A stretch of 64,000 bases of DNA from Phreatobacter sp. (GTDB lineage: Bacteria; Pseudomonadota; Alphaproteobacteria; Rhizobiales; Phreatobacteraceae): contig NZ_JAPZTZ010000001.1 in assembly GCF_027532945.1 (NCBI RefSeq), positions 62,001 through 126,000 on the forward strand. Reading direction: 5' to 3'. The translations under genes and the position numbers were made by a program. Positions 17,442 to 26,141 of this stretch are shown in pieces; the first letter of the stretch is position 1; each line of letters begins with the position of its first letter. The notes below the pieces were generated by a model. It was not told where the DNA came from. It did not search any database and saw only the letters and a program-made list of their open reading frames with translations.

Positions 17442-19541
17442 ATGCTTCCCATCGCCCTCGCAGCAGGTCTCGCCGGCGTCGCGACCGTCGGCGCCAGGCT
17501 CGCCGGCCTGATCGACCTGCCGGTCTATGTCTTCGCCCTGACGCTTGCCGCGGCGGTCGTCGCCTTCCTGGCGCGCGGGACCAGCACGCTCATCCGCGCC
17601 ATCATCGGCTTCCTCGTCGTCTGGCACCTCACCGCCCTTGGCATCCTGCTGCTCAACGAGGCGGGCCGCATTCCCGAGGCGCTCGGCCCCTACCTGCCGA
17701 CGCGCGCCAGCATCCTGCTCTCGGTGATCTTCGGCATCGCCGTCTATGCGCTCAGTTTCGTCGGCACGATCCAGCAGATCACCCGCCTCGCCGACCCCTT
17801 CTTCGAGGCCCGCGACATTGGCGAGGTGAGGCTGCCCTTCGGCCTCTCGTTCCGCTTGCAGGAGCGTTTCATCGCCCACGGCCTGCTCTACATTCTCCTG
17901 GTGATCAACATCGCCCAGGTGCTGGCGACCGTCCTGCTCAACCAGTGGAACAACCGCTTCTACACGGCGCTGCAGCAGCGGGCCGAGGCGACCTTCTGGA
18001 TCGAGCTCCAGTATTTCACCATCGTCGCCTTCCTGTGGGTGATCCTCGCCGTCTACGAGCTCTATCTCACCCAGTTCACCCAGATGCGCTGGCGCACCTG
18101 GATGACCAACCGCATGACCGGCCACTGGCTCGACCGCGGTGGCCATTACCGGATGCGCCTCACCGGCTCGCAGGCCGACAACCCCGACCAGCGCATCGCC
18201 GAGGACATCCGCCTGTTCACCGAGAACACGCTGGGCCTGATGATCCGCTTCTTCTCGGCGATCCTGTCGCTCTATGCCTTCGTGCTGATCCTCTGGGGCC
18301 TGTCGGCGAGCTTCAAGTACAACGTGCTCGGCATCGACCTGGAATCGATCCCCGGCTACCTCGTCTATGCGGCGCTCTTCGTCGCCATCTTCGGCACGGT
18401 CTGTGCCCATTTCATCGGACGCAAGCTGATCGGGATCAACTTCCTGCGTCAGCGCTATGAGGCCGATTTCCGCTACAGCCTGGTGCGGGTTCGTGAGAAC
18501 GACGAGCAGATCGCCCTGCTCAAGGGCGAGCCGGCGGAGGCGCAAGGCCTCAACCGCCGCTTCGCCAATGTGGTCGCCAACTGGTTCGACTATATGAAGT
18601 ACACCAAGCGGCTCACCTGGTTCACGAGCTTCGTCAACCAGGCCTCGATCATCTTCCCCTTCGTGCTGCTGGCGCCCGCCTATTTCTCCGGCGCCGTCCA
18701 GCTTGGCTCACTGACCCAGACGGCCGGCGCCTTCGGGCGGGTGGAATCGGCCCTGTTGATCTTCACCAACCTCTACGCCTCGCTCGCCGACTACAAATCG
18801 GTGATCGACCGCCTCACCGGCTTCGTTCGCTCGGCCGATACGGCCCGCGAGACGCCGCCGGCCGCCATCGCCGGGGCGAAGGATGGCGAGGCCCTGCGGC
18901 TGTCGAACCTCACCGTCACCCTTCCCGACGGCAAGGCGCTGGTCTCAGCCCCCGACATCACGGTCGGCCCCGGCGAGCGCGTGCTCGTCACCGGCCCGTC
19001 CGGTTCGGGCAAGTCCACTCTGTTCCGCGCCATTGCCGGCATCTGGCCGCACGGCTCGGGTGCGGTCAGCGGCCCGGCCGGCGCCGATATCATGCTGCTG
19101 CCTCAGCGGCCCTATTTCCCCGTCGCGACGCTGCGTGACGCGGTGACCTACCCGGCCGAGCGCGGCGCCTATTCGGATGCCGAGATCGTCGCGGCGCTCG
19201 AGGCCATGAACCTGCCCGGCCTCGTCTCCCGTCTCGACGAGGAGGCCGCCTGGCACCAGATCCTCTCCGGCGGCGAGCAGCAGCGCCTGGCGCTGGCCCG
19301 CGCCCTCCTGTGCAAGCCCGACTGGCTCTTCCTCGACGAGGCGACGGCGGCTATCGACGAGGTCGGCGAGGCGGCGCTCTACAAGGCCATCGTCGAGGCC
19401 TTGCCGAAGGCGACCATCGTCTCCATCGGCCATCGCTCGACGCTGGTGAACTTCCATGACCGCCGCGTCCATCTCACCAAGGACGATAACGGCCTGCACG
19501 TTGCCGCCGACGCGCCGCTCATGCCGCTGGCGAAGGCCTGA
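17442..19541 (+). CDS. SbmA/BacA-like ABC transporter (ABC_membrane_2 permease fused to ATPase)
   Basis: 699-aa half-transporter. The first 100 residues add extra hydrophobic helices, then a six-helix ABC_membrane_2 domain with family patterns LLNQWNNRFYTALQQRAEATFW and RMTGHWLDRGGHYRMRL...ADNPDQRIAEDIRLF. The C-terminal ATPase has Walker A GPSGSGKST, LPQRPYFPVATLRDAVTYP, signature LSGGEQQRLALARALL, Walker B LFLDEATAAID and GHRS switch. Members (YddA, BclA, Rv1819c) carry peptides, antimicrobial peptides or cobalamin; BclA relatives in rhizobia import host peptides. Substrate unknown here. Dimer needed for function. Confidence 0.9.
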   Translation: MLPIALAAGLAGVATVGARLAGLIDLPVYVFALTLAAAVVAFLARGTSTLIRAIIGFLVVWHLTALGILLLNEAGRIPEALGPYLPTRASILLSVIFGIAVYALSFVGTIQQITRLADPFFEARDIGEVRLPFGLSFRLQERFIAHGLLYILLVINIAQVLATVLLNQWNNRFYTALQQRAEATFWIELQYFTIVAFLWVILAVYELYLTQFTQMRWRTWMTNRMTGHWLDRGGHYRMRLTGSQADNPDQRIAEDIRLFTENTLGLMIRFFSAILSLYAFVLILWGLSASFKYNVLGIDLESIPGYLVYAALFVAIFGTVCAHFIGRKLIGINFLRQRYEADFRYSLVRVRENDEQIALLKGEPAEAQGLNRRFANVVANWFDYMKYTKRLTWFTSFVNQASIIFPFVLLAPAYFSGAVQLGSLTQTAGAFGRVESALLIFTNLYASLADYKSVIDRLTGFVRSADTARETPPAAIAGAKDGEALRLSNLTVTLPDGKALVSAPDITVGPGERVLVTGPSGSGKSTLFRAIAGIWPHGSGAVSGPAGADIMLLPQRPYFPVATLRDAVTYPAERGAYSDAEIVAALEAMNLPGLVSRLDEEAAWHQILSGGEQQRLALARALLCKPDWLFLDEATAAIDEVGEAALYKAIVEALPKATIVSIGHRSTLVNFHDRRVHLTKDDNGLHVAADAPLMPLAKA

Positions 19542-19557
19542 CGCGATACAGGCATCC

Positions 19558-19577
19558 GGTCCGATTTTTGGACCGGA
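19558..19577. promoter_or_regulatory. putative HxlR operator, site A
   Basis: GGTCC-N7-GGACCGGA within a 9-bp-armed palindrome (ATCCGGTCC 19554-19562, GGACCGGAT 19570-19578), 30 bp before the HxlR start. The same motif with identical spacing recurs at 20277-20296 before the LysE gene. It overlaps a TTGGAC hexamer (19568-19573) that could be a -35 element. It could alternatively be the ABC gene's terminator, but no U-run follows. Confidence 0.6.
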
Positions 19578-19607
19578 TCGCTTGCGGGATTGTGCTAGCA
19601 TCGGGCC

Positions 19608-20273
19608 ATGGCGATGCATGGTCAGTTCTGCGCGGTGGCGCGAGCCCAGGATCTCCTTGGCGGACGATGGTCTCTTCTCGTCGTCCGCGAGCTGCTGTGC
19701 GGCGCGCGCCGGTTCAACGACATCCGGCGCGGAATTCCCCGTATATCCCGCACCATGCTGTCGGAACGCCTACAGACCCTGGCGGCCGAGGGCGTCGTGC
19801 ATCGCAGCGAAGGACCTCATGGCCCCGAATATGATCTCACGGAAGCCGGGCGCGAGCTGAACGAGGTGGTGAAGGCCCTGGGTGTCTGGGGCCAGAGGTG
19901 GCTGCCACGCCATGCCGATCGCGAGGAGATCGACCTCGACCCGCTGCTCCTCGACATGCAGCGCCGGGCTCGCCCCGACAGGCTGCCCGCCCAGCCCTTC
20001 GTCATCCGCTTCGACCTCAAGCATTGCCCAGTGCGCTTCCTGCTCCTGAAAGACAGTGACATTGCTCTCTGCGCGCACAATCCCGGCTTCCCGGAGCCTC
20101 TTTGCCTCGGCGGGCCGGTTTCGGCCCTTGCCGGCTGGTGGCGCGGCGACAGCACTTTCGCCGAGGCGCGGCGCCGCGGGCTTACTCTCACCGGGACAAA
20201 GACGCTCGTCGTGGATTTTCCCACGTGGTTCGAGCGCTATCTCTTCGCCGACGTGGCCGCGGCCACGTCCTGA
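19608..20273 (+). CDS. HxlR-family regulator with C-terminal ligand-binding-like domain
   Basis: 221 aa. Residues 1-100 are a winged HTH of the HxlR/MarR-like type: CAVARAQDLLGGRWSLLVVRELLCGARRFNDIRRGIPRISRTMLSERLQTL. HxlR proteins are usually about 110-130 aa; the extra 100 residues (from about LDPLLLDMQRRARPDRLPAQPF) resemble the SCP2-like extension seen in some HxlR proteins and may bind a hydrophobic effector. Palindromes before this gene and before the next one suggest autoregulation and control of the LysE exporter. Confidence 0.88.
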   Translation: MAMHGQFCAVARAQDLLGGRWSLLVVRELLCGARRFNDIRRGIPRISRTMLSERLQTLAAEGVVHRSEGPHGPEYDLTEAGRELNEVVKALGVWGQRWLPRHADREEIDLDPLLLDMQRRARPDRLPAQPFVIRFDLKHCPVRFLLLKDSDIALCAHNPGFPEPLCLGGPVSALAGWWRGDSTFAEARRRGLTLTGTKTLVVDFPTWFERYLFADVAAATS

Positions 20274-20276
20274 CTG

Positions 20277-20296
20277 GGTCCGGATTTCGGACCGGA
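20277..20296. promoter_or_regulatory. putative HxlR operator, site B
   Basis: GGTCC (20277-20281), seven bases, GGACCGGA (20289-20296): same half-sites and spacing as site A. Located 4 bp after the HxlR stop and 58 bp before the LysE start, so positioned to control lysE independently. Confidence 0.58.
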
Positions 20297-20354
20297 CGCG
20301 ACGGACCGGGCGAGGCATCAAACGGCGACACTCTCACCAGTCGAACCCGTCGCC

Positions 20355-20954
20355 ATGTCCAGCACAACGCTTCTGGCCGTCCCGGCCTTGGCCTTCGTCA
20401 CCTCCATCAGCCCTGGCCCGAGCAACGTCATGCTGCTCGCCTCGGGTGTGAACTTCGGCTTCAGGCGCACGATTCCGCAGATCCTCGGCATCACAATCGG
20501 CTTCAGCACGCTGCTGGTCGCGGCGGGGCTGGGGCTTGGAGCCGTACTTCGAGCGGTTCCGCCACTGGAACTCGCCCTGAAAGTCGTAGGTGGCGCCTAC
20601 CTGCTCTATCTCGCGTGGCGGATCGCCTCGGCCCGGTCCATGGGGCCGGAGGCTGCCGGTGGTACCCGGCCGCTGACCTTCCTCGAATCGGCGGCCTTCC
20701 AGTGGATCAATCCGAAGGCCTGGGTTGTCGCCCTGACCGTCATGGCGGTGCATGCCGACCCGGTCGCGCCCATGGCATCGGCTATGCTCGTGGCCGCCGT
20801 TTTCGCTCTCGTGAACCTGCCGTCGATCTCCGTCTGGGCAGCCTTCGGAACCGCAATGCGCGGCTTCCTTGCCGATCCGGCGCGTCTTAAATGGTTCAAT
20901 ATCGGGATGGGACTTCTGCTGGCAGCGTCGCTCTGGCCGATGCTGCGGACCTAG
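20355..20954 (+). CDS. LysE/RhtB-family amino-acid exporter
   Basis: 199-aa inner-membrane protein with five to six hydrophobic helices. The family N-terminus is clear (LAVPALAFVTSISPGPSNVMLLASGVNFGFRRT, where SPGPN-like motif marks LysE translocators), followed by GAYLLYLAWRIA and FQWINPKAWVVALTV. Exports amino acids or homoserine-lactone-like compounds. Ends 13 bp before the convergent META gene. Likely controlled by HxlR through site B. Confidence 0.92.
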   Translation: MSSTTLLAVPALAFVTSISPGPSNVMLLASGVNFGFRRTIPQILGITIGFSTLLVAAGLGLGAVLRAVPPLELALKVVGGAYLLYLAWRIASARSMGPEAAGGTRPLTFLESAAFQWINPKAWVVALTVMAVHADPVAPMASAMLVAAVFALVNLPSISVWAAFGTAMRGFLADPARLKWFNIGMGLLLAASLWPMLRT

Positions 20955-20967
20955 ATCCAATCCGCCG

Positions 20968-21444
20968 TTAAAAGGCCGGCGCGAAGCTCACCGTGCCGCG
21001 GACGCCGGAGAAGGTCATGCCGCCCCGGCCGTTTGGCCGCCAGCGGTTGGCGCCCTGGATCGCCCAGAAGATGGCGCGCTCCTGCCGGTCCACCTCGCCG
21101 CCGCAGCGCCGCTCGACGAAGTTCAGCGGTCCGAAGCGGATGTCGCTCGGTCCGGTGCGGCGGTAGTCGGCATTGACCGGGTTGCAGCCGCCGAAACCGG
21201 CCATGCGGAAACCCGGCGTGAAGGTGAAGGCGGGGCGGTCGGTGGCGACCGGACGGCGGCCGTTGACGGACGTCACCGCAAGACGGACCCCGGCCGGGAA
21301 GCTGTTGTAGAGCAGGATATCGGCCCGCGAGAGACGCTGCGGACGCGGCTCCTCACGGCGGCGCTGGGCTTCGGCGGAACTGGTCGCGACGAGGAGGGCT
21401 GCGACAGCCAGCGCGGCGGTATGGGAGGCGAGGGCGCGGATCAT
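20968..21444 (-). CDS. secreted META-domain-like protein
   Basis: 158 aa with a signal peptide (residues 1-27, ending SSAEA). The mature part has the HslJ/META signature: FRMAGFGGCNPVNADYRR, then IRFGPLNFVERRCGGEVDRQERAIFWAIQGANRW, with the two conserved cysteines. Family members are linked to envelope stress or heat resistance but biochemical activity is unknown. First 50 residues are Arg-rich. Monocistronic, 50 bp from the sigma-54 regulator's 3' end. Confidence 0.75.
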   Translation of the reverse strand: MIRALASHTAALAVAALLVATSSAEAQRRREEPRPQRLSRADILLYNSFPAGVRLAVTSVNGRRPVATDRPAFTFTPGFRMAGFGGCNPVNADYRRTGPSDIRFGPLNFVERRCGGEVDRQERAIFWAIQGANRWRPNGRGGMTFSGVRGTVSFAPAF

Positions 21445-21493
21445 GCCCCGGGTTTAGGGCAGGAACGCCAGCCGCTTCAACCCTTCACACGCC

Positions 21494-22918
21494 TCAGCCC
21501 GTGGCGGCGAGCCCCTCGCGCGCCCAGGCCTCGCGCTTGCGATAGATAGTGGAGGGGCTGATCTCCAGGGCCGCGGCGGCGCGGGACAGGTTGCCGTCGA
21601 AGGCGGCGAGCGCATCCTCGATGATCCGCTTCTCCTGGACCCAGAAGGGCTCGATCTGGGTCGGTGCCAGGAGGGTCTGCGCGGGAGCGACCACGGCCGG
21701 CGCGGCTGCGACCGGCTGCGAGCCATGCGCGAGCGCCAGCGGCAGCATCGCCGCGGTCACGCGATCGCCGTCATGCATCACCACCAGGCGGCGAATGACG
21801 TTCTGCAGCTGACGGACATTGCCCGGCCAGGCGAAGCCGGAGACGATGGCCAGCGCCGCCATGTCGAAGCCGCGGAAATGCCGGCCCTCCTCCGCGGAGA
21901 AACGGGCCAGGAAGGCCTCGGCCAGGGCGACGACGTCGTCGCCGCGCTTGCGCAGCGGCGGCAGGTGCAGCGGCAGCACGCAGAGCCGGTAATAGAGATC
22001 CTCGCGGAAGCGCCCGGCGGTGACATCGGCCAGCGGATCGCGGTTGGTGGCGCAGACGAAGCGGACATCGACCTTGCGGAGCTTCGTGTCGCCGACGCGG
22101 CGGACCTCGCCGGTCTGGATGAAGCGCAGCAGCTTGGTCTGCAGCGCGAGGTCCATCTCGCAGATCTCGTCGAGGAAGAGCGTGCCGCCATCGGCGAGTT
22201 CGGCGGCGCCCGGCCGGTCCTCGGTGGCGCCGGTGAAGGCGCCCTTCACATGGCCGAAGATCTCGCTCTCCATGAGATCCTTGGGGATCGCGCCGCAATT
22301 GATGGCGACGAAACGGTCGCGCAGTCGTCCCGAGCGGCCGTGGATCGCCTGCGCCGTGACCTCCTTGCCAGTGCCGCTCTCGCCGGTGACGAAGACCGGC
22401 GCCTTCGAGGGGGCGACGCGGCGGATATGCTCATAGAGCTCGCGCATGGCGGGCGAAGAGCCGATGAAACCTTCAAAATCAGCGAGGCTGCCGGCCTCTC
22501 GCGCCACCGGCTTCACGGCCGGCCGCTCGTCGGCCATCAGCCGCTCTGCGCGCCGCACCCATTCGGCCGGGGACAGCGGCACGGCGGCGACGTCGCTGGC
22601 GCCTGCCCGCATCGTGTTGACGGCGAGGCCGAGCGACAGGCGGGCGCTGGTGGCGAGGATCGGGCCCTCGTAGCCGGTGAAGCGGATGAGATCGATCGCC
22701 TCCTCCGGTGTGCCGCCGGCGCCGTCGAGGCCGAGGACGAGGAGGTCGGGGTCGCGATGGTCGAGGGCGGCGAGGCCCTCGTCGAGGCTCGCTGCCTCGT
22801 CACAGGCCGCAATCGTCGCGAGCGCCTTGCAGGCGGTGCGACGGGCGGCAGGTTCCGACTCGATCACGAGAACGCGACGCGGAGGCGCGGGCTCTTCTGG
22901 GCCCTCGAAAGGCATCAT
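21494..22918 (-). CDS. sigma-54-dependent transcriptional activator with degenerate receiver domain
   Basis: 474 aa from ATG 22918, preceded by GAGGGG; a GTG at 22936 is an alternative. Residues about 15-130 resemble a response-regulator receiver, but where the phospho-acceptor Asp belongs the sequence reads PDLLVLGLDG (Gly63), so phosphorylation is unlikely. The AAA+ domain is intact: Walker A GESGTGKE (179-186), sigma-54 contact loop GAFTGA (226-231), Walker B GGTLFLDEI, and ATNRD sensor. A C-terminal Fis-type HTH (AAAALEISPSTIYRKREAW) completes it. Similar to flagellar or LuxO-like activators. No cognate kinase is adjacent. Confidence 0.92.
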   Translation of the reverse strand: MMPFEGPEEPAPPRRVLVIESEPAARRTACKALATIAACDEAASLDEGLAALDHRDPDLLVLGLDGAGGTPEEAIDLIRFTGYEGPILATSARLSLGLAVNTMRAGASDVAAVPLSPAEWVRRAERLMADERPAVKPVAREAGSLADFEGFIGSSPAMRELYEHIRRVAPSKAPVFVTGESGTGKEVTAQAIHGRSGRLRDRFVAINCGAIPKDLMESEIFGHVKGAFTGATEDRPGAAELADGGTLFLDEICEMDLALQTKLLRFIQTGEVRRVGDTKLRKVDVRFVCATNRDPLADVTAGRFREDLYYRLCVLPLHLPPLRKRGDDVVALAEAFLARFSAEEGRHFRGFDMAALAIVSGFAWPGNVRQLQNVIRRLVVMHDGDRVTAAMLPLALAHGSQPVAAAPAVVAPAQTLLAPTQIEPFWVQEKRIIEDALAAFDGNLSRAAAALEISPSTIYRKREAWAREGLAATG

Positions 22919-23029
22919 GGCCGGGCGACCCCTCACACGGACCGGTATGGAGACCCCACTGTGGGCGATCAGGGTAAACGCCGGGTTTCAACTCCCTTGC
23001 CGGAACCTTTCATCGCGTCCCGAAACGGA

Positions 23030-23054
23030 ACGGGCCCGCGCATGGCGGGCCCGT
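23030..23054 (-). terminator. hairpin after the Spy-like gene
   Basis: ACGGGCCCGC (23030-23039), 5-base loop, GCGGGCCCGT (23045-23054): perfect 10-bp GC stem 22 bp beyond the stop at 23077. On the minus strand it is followed by only a weak U-rich tail (TTCCGTTTC), so termination strength is uncertain. Confidence 0.5.
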
Positions 23055-23076
23055 GAAAAAGCGATGACACCAAGGG

Positions 23077-23712
23077 TCAGAGCCGGCCGCCCTCGCCGCC
23101 ACGGCCTTCGCCGCGACCACCATGGCCACCGTGGCCGCCCCAGCCGCCACCCATTCCACCGCTCATGCCCATGCCCGGGCCCCAGCCCATCCGGCCGCCG
23201 CGTTCCATGACGCGTTCGACCCGTCGCTTCTGGGCCTCGTCGAGAGAGGCGTAGAGCGGGCCCGCCGCATCGGCGAGCTTGCGCATGGTGGCAGCGTTGG
23301 CCGCCATGCGGTCGGCGGCGGTGCGCAGGCGCTGCACCGGGTCCGGGCGCGCCGCGTCGCGGTTCTCCCGCATCTCCCGCCAGCGCTGCATGCGCTCGGT
23401 CATCCGGGCATCGCGCTGGCCGGCCGCCTCGCGCAGCGCGGTTTCAAGGGCGGGCCAATGCCGTTCCTGCTCGGGGGTGAGGCGCAGCATGGCCTTGAGC
23501 CCGGCGATCCGCGCGTCGGTCATGGCGGCGCGGTCCTCGGGGTTCATCATGCGACGCCAGCCGGGGCCGCGCGGGCCATCGGCGCCGGGGCCGGCAGCGT
23601 CAGGGCCGGGGGGGCCACCCGGCCCCCGCGGACCGGGAGCGGGCTGGGCAAGGGCGGCGGCGGCGAGCGCCATACTGGCGACAACGCCCGCGGCGATGAT
23701 CCTGGTCTTCAT
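23077..23712 (-). CDS. Spy/CpxP-like periplasmic protein (LTXXQ motif)
   Basis: 211 aa. Signal peptide 1-22 (ending ALAQA), a Gly/Pro-rich low-complexity stretch, then a helical region with LRLTPEQERHWPALETALREAA, the LTxxQ pattern of Spy/CpxP proteins, and a second helical part with YASLDEAQKRRVERV. The last 40 residues are Gly/His/Arg-rich. Related proteins are periplasmic chaperones or metal-stress sensors. No CpxAR-type pair is adjacent. Confidence 0.8.
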   Translation of the reverse strand: MKTRIIAAGVVASMALAAAALAQPAPGPRGPGGPPGPDAAGPGADGPRGPGWRRMMNPEDRAAMTDARIAGLKAMLRLTPEQERHWPALETALREAAGQRDARMTERMQRWREMRENRDAARPDPVQRLRTAADRMAANAATMRKLADAAGPLYASLDEAQKRRVERVMERGGRMGWGPGMGMSGGMGGGWGGHGGHGGRGEGRGGEGGRL

Positions 23713-23796
23713 GGTGAAGTCTCCTCGTGGGTCGGCCCCCCGATCCGTTGAGGAGAATCTAGGAGCGCGCGCCCCGCGCCCCTAGTTAAACTTCGT

Positions 23797-24630
23797 TCAT
23801 GTGGGTTCGGAGCCCAGTGCCTTGCCGAACTGGGCGAACAATGTCTCCAGCTGGGCGAGCTGCTGGTCCTGCACCTCGCGTCCCGCCTCGAACATCCGCC
23901 CCATCGTCGCGGTCCAGGTGTCGGCGGCCTGCTGGCCGAGACTGCGCGGGCCGGCGGCCTCGCCGCTGGTGGGTGGCGGCGGCGCCATCGCGGCGGCGAG
24001 CAGCGGATTGGCGGCCTGCATCTGGCGGCCGAGCTCCATCATCTGCTCAAGCCCGGGAATCGGCGGCATGGCGCCGGCGGTCTTGCCCGCCTGCGGGAAG
24101 AAGTTGCCGAACATGCCCATCATGCCGCCGACCGGATCGGCGGCGGCCGTCGCTTGCGGCGGCATCATCTTCGCCACCATGGTGGTGATCATCTCGCCGA
24201 GCGGGTTCTGCCCACTCATGGCGCCCTTCATCAGCCCGCCCATCAGCATCGAGGCCATGACCGGCATGACCTGCTTCATGGCCTCCTGCTGCAAGCCGGT
24301 GGCGAGCGCCGTCTGCTGGGCAATCGCCTGGGAGAGCTCGGGGCCGAAGATGCGGCCGAGCGCCTGCTGGCCCGCCGTCATCATGGTCTGGCCCGCGGCC
24401 ATGGGCTGCTCGAACATCTGCGCGTAATTGGTGCCGCCGGCGAAGAGACCGAAGAGCTGCGCCATGTCCATGGGAGACTGGGTGGCACGGTTAAGGCCGA
24501 GGGAGAAGGCCGGCAGCAGGGCGTCCATCGCCGCCTTCATTTGCTGGGCGCCCATGCCGAACTGGGCCGCCATCTGGTCGAAGCCCTGCTGCTTCTGCGC
24601 CTGGGCGAGGATCTCGGCGAGGTTGAACAT
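23797..24630 (-). CDS. DUF937 domain-containing protein
   Basis: 277 aa from MFNLAEILAQAQKQQGF at 24630; an upstream in-frame start at 24675 is less likely. Met/Gln/Ala-rich, with an N-terminal helical repeat-like segment (FGMGAQQMKAAMDALLPAFSLGLNR) of DUF937 type and short Gly/Met-rich linkers (MLMGGLMKGAM, GGMMGMFGNFF). No signal peptide or catalytic motif. Function unknown. Confidence 0.75.
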   Translation of the reverse strand: MFNLAEILAQAQKQQGFDQMAAQFGMGAQQMKAAMDALLPAFSLGLNRATQSPMDMAQLFGLFAGGTNYAQMFEQPMAAGQTMMTAGQQALGRIFGPELSQAIAQQTALATGLQQEAMKQVMPVMASMLMGGLMKGAMSGQNPLGEMITTMVAKMMPPQATAAADPVGGMMGMFGNFFPQAGKTAGAMPPIPGLEQMMELGRQMQAANPLLAAAMAPPPPTSGEAAGPRSLGQQAADTWTATMGRMFEAGREVQDQQLAQLETLFAQFGKALGSEPT

Positions 24631-24698
24631 GGTCGTGGCGCTCCCCTGACGCGGCGATTCCCGCCTGCCGGACATCTAACCACGCCCTCCCGGCCCCG

Positions 24699-26141
24699 TC
24701 ACGGGCCGGCGGTCGCGCCCTTTCCGGAGGTGAAGGGCGATTGCGCGGCCGGCGGTGGTGCCGGCTGCGGGGGTTCGGCGGGGGGACGTTCCGCCATCCG
24801 GTCGATGACGCGGAAGCAGATCGCCATGGAGAGGATGCCGAAAAGGATGCCGCCCGCCGCCTGGCCGGCGATGATGCCCTCCGCGCCGTGCTGGGGACCT
24901 GCGATCCAGGCCCCCGCCATGGCGAAGGGCACGGTGCCGACCGTCGCCCGTGCCCAGTTGAGGGCGGTGGAATAGGTGGGGAAGCCGAGATTGTTGAAGG
25001 CGGCGTTGCCGACGAAGACCGCGCCGTTGAAGGCCCAGGCGAGCGAGGCATAGACGCAGAAGAAGGCGATGACCGCCGCCGCCGCGCCGCTGGCGTCGAA
25101 GAGGCGCACGACCTGGTCGGAGAGCAGGAGCAGGATCAGCCAGACGGCGATGCCGTAGCAGCTCATGAAGACGAGGCTGTCGACCAGAACCTGGCGCACC
25201 CGGTCGTAGCGGCGGGCGCCGACATTCTGGCCCATGATCGGCCCGACCGAGCCCGACAACGCGAAGAAGGCGCCGAAGGCCACCGGCACGAGCCGTCCGA
25301 GCACCGCCCAGCCGGCGACCGCCCCGTCGCCATAGCGGGCGATCATGGCGGTGACGATGCCGTTGCCGACGGGGGTGGCGACATTGGTGAGCACCGCCGG
25401 CACGGCGATGGCCGCGAGCGGCCGGACATCGTCGATGATGGACTTGATGTGCGGCTTCGCGGTGAGCTGGTGCACGACCGTCACCCCACGCCAGCCGACG
25501 ATGGCCATGGCGATGCGGGAGATGATCGAGGCGATCGCCGCGCCGTCGACCCCCAGGCCGAGGACGAAGATGAACAGCGGGTCCAGCCCGGCGGTGACAA
25601 GGCCGCCCACCAGCGTCACCCACATGGCGCGCCGCGCGTCGCCGACCGCGCGCAGGATGCCTGAATACATCATGCCGAGTCCGAGGAAGACGGTGGCGGG
25701 CACGACCATCCAGAGGAAGCGGTCGGCGATGGCGTGGGTGCGGCCGCTGGCGCCGAGCGCTGAGAGGATCTGGCCGGAGACCGGCAGCATCGCCGCCGAC
25801 AGCACGATCATCACCAGCGCCATCAGCACCAGGCTCGAGGTGGCGAGCCGCCGCGCCTTGTGCCGGTCGCCGGCCCCCAATGCGCGGGAGACGAGGGCCG
25901 TCCCGGCGATGGAGAAGCCGATGCCGAAGGAGGTGAGGAAGAACAGCACGGTGCCGGCATAGCCGATGGCCGCCGCCAGCTCCTGTTCGCCGAGCTGGGC
26001 GATGTAGAAGAGGTTGAGCAGGTCGACGACGAAAATTGCCATGAGGCCGACCGATCCGGTCAGCGTCATGACGATGACGTGGCGCATCGTCGAGCCCTGC
26101 GTGAAGGCTCCGGGCACCCGCGCGGGGGGTGCGGCACTCAT
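24699..26141 (-). CDS. MATE-family multidrug/toxin efflux protein
   Basis: 480 aa with twelve predicted hydrophobic helices in two halves typical of MATE/NorM proteins (first half ELAAAIGYAGTVLFFLTSFGIGFSIAGTALVSRALGAGD, mirrored later by SGSVGPIMGQNVGARRYDRVRQVL). Cation-coupled export of drugs or metabolites across the inner membrane. Its start overlaps the stop of the antiporter gene by 4 bp (26138-26141, ATGA), indicating co-translation. Confidence 0.92.
   Translation of the reverse strand: MSAAPPARVPGAFTQGSTMRHVIVMTLTGSVGLMAIFVVDLLNLFYIAQLGEQELAAAIGYAGTVLFFLTSFGIGFSIAGTALVSRALGAGDRHKARRLATSSLVLMALVMIVLSAAMLPVSGQILSALGASGRTHAIADRFLWMVVPATVFLGLGMMYSGILRAVGDARRAMWVTLVGGLVTAGLDPLFIFVLGLGVDGAAIASIISRIAMAIVGWRGVTVVHQLTAKPHIKSIIDDVRPLAAIAVPAVLTNVATPVGNGIVTAMIARYGDGAVAGWAVLGRLVPVAFGAFFALSGSVGPIMGQNVGARRYDRVRQVLVDSLVFMSCYGIAVWLILLLLSDQVVRLFDASGAAAAVIAFFCVYASLAWAFNGAVFVGNAAFNNLGFPTYSTALNWARATVGTVPFAMAGAWIAGPQHGAEGIIAGQAAGGILFGILSMAICFRVIDRMAERPPAEPPQPAPPPAAQSPFTSGKGATAGP

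Noticed and set aside
19554-19578. Terminator for the SbmA/BacA-like gene
   Set aside because: The palindrome has no U-run after it, and its half-sites recur with the same spacing before lysE, which fits an operator better.
23030-23054. Strong intrinsic terminator
   Set aside because: Stem is perfect but the U-tract is weak, so it is kept only as a low-confidence terminator.
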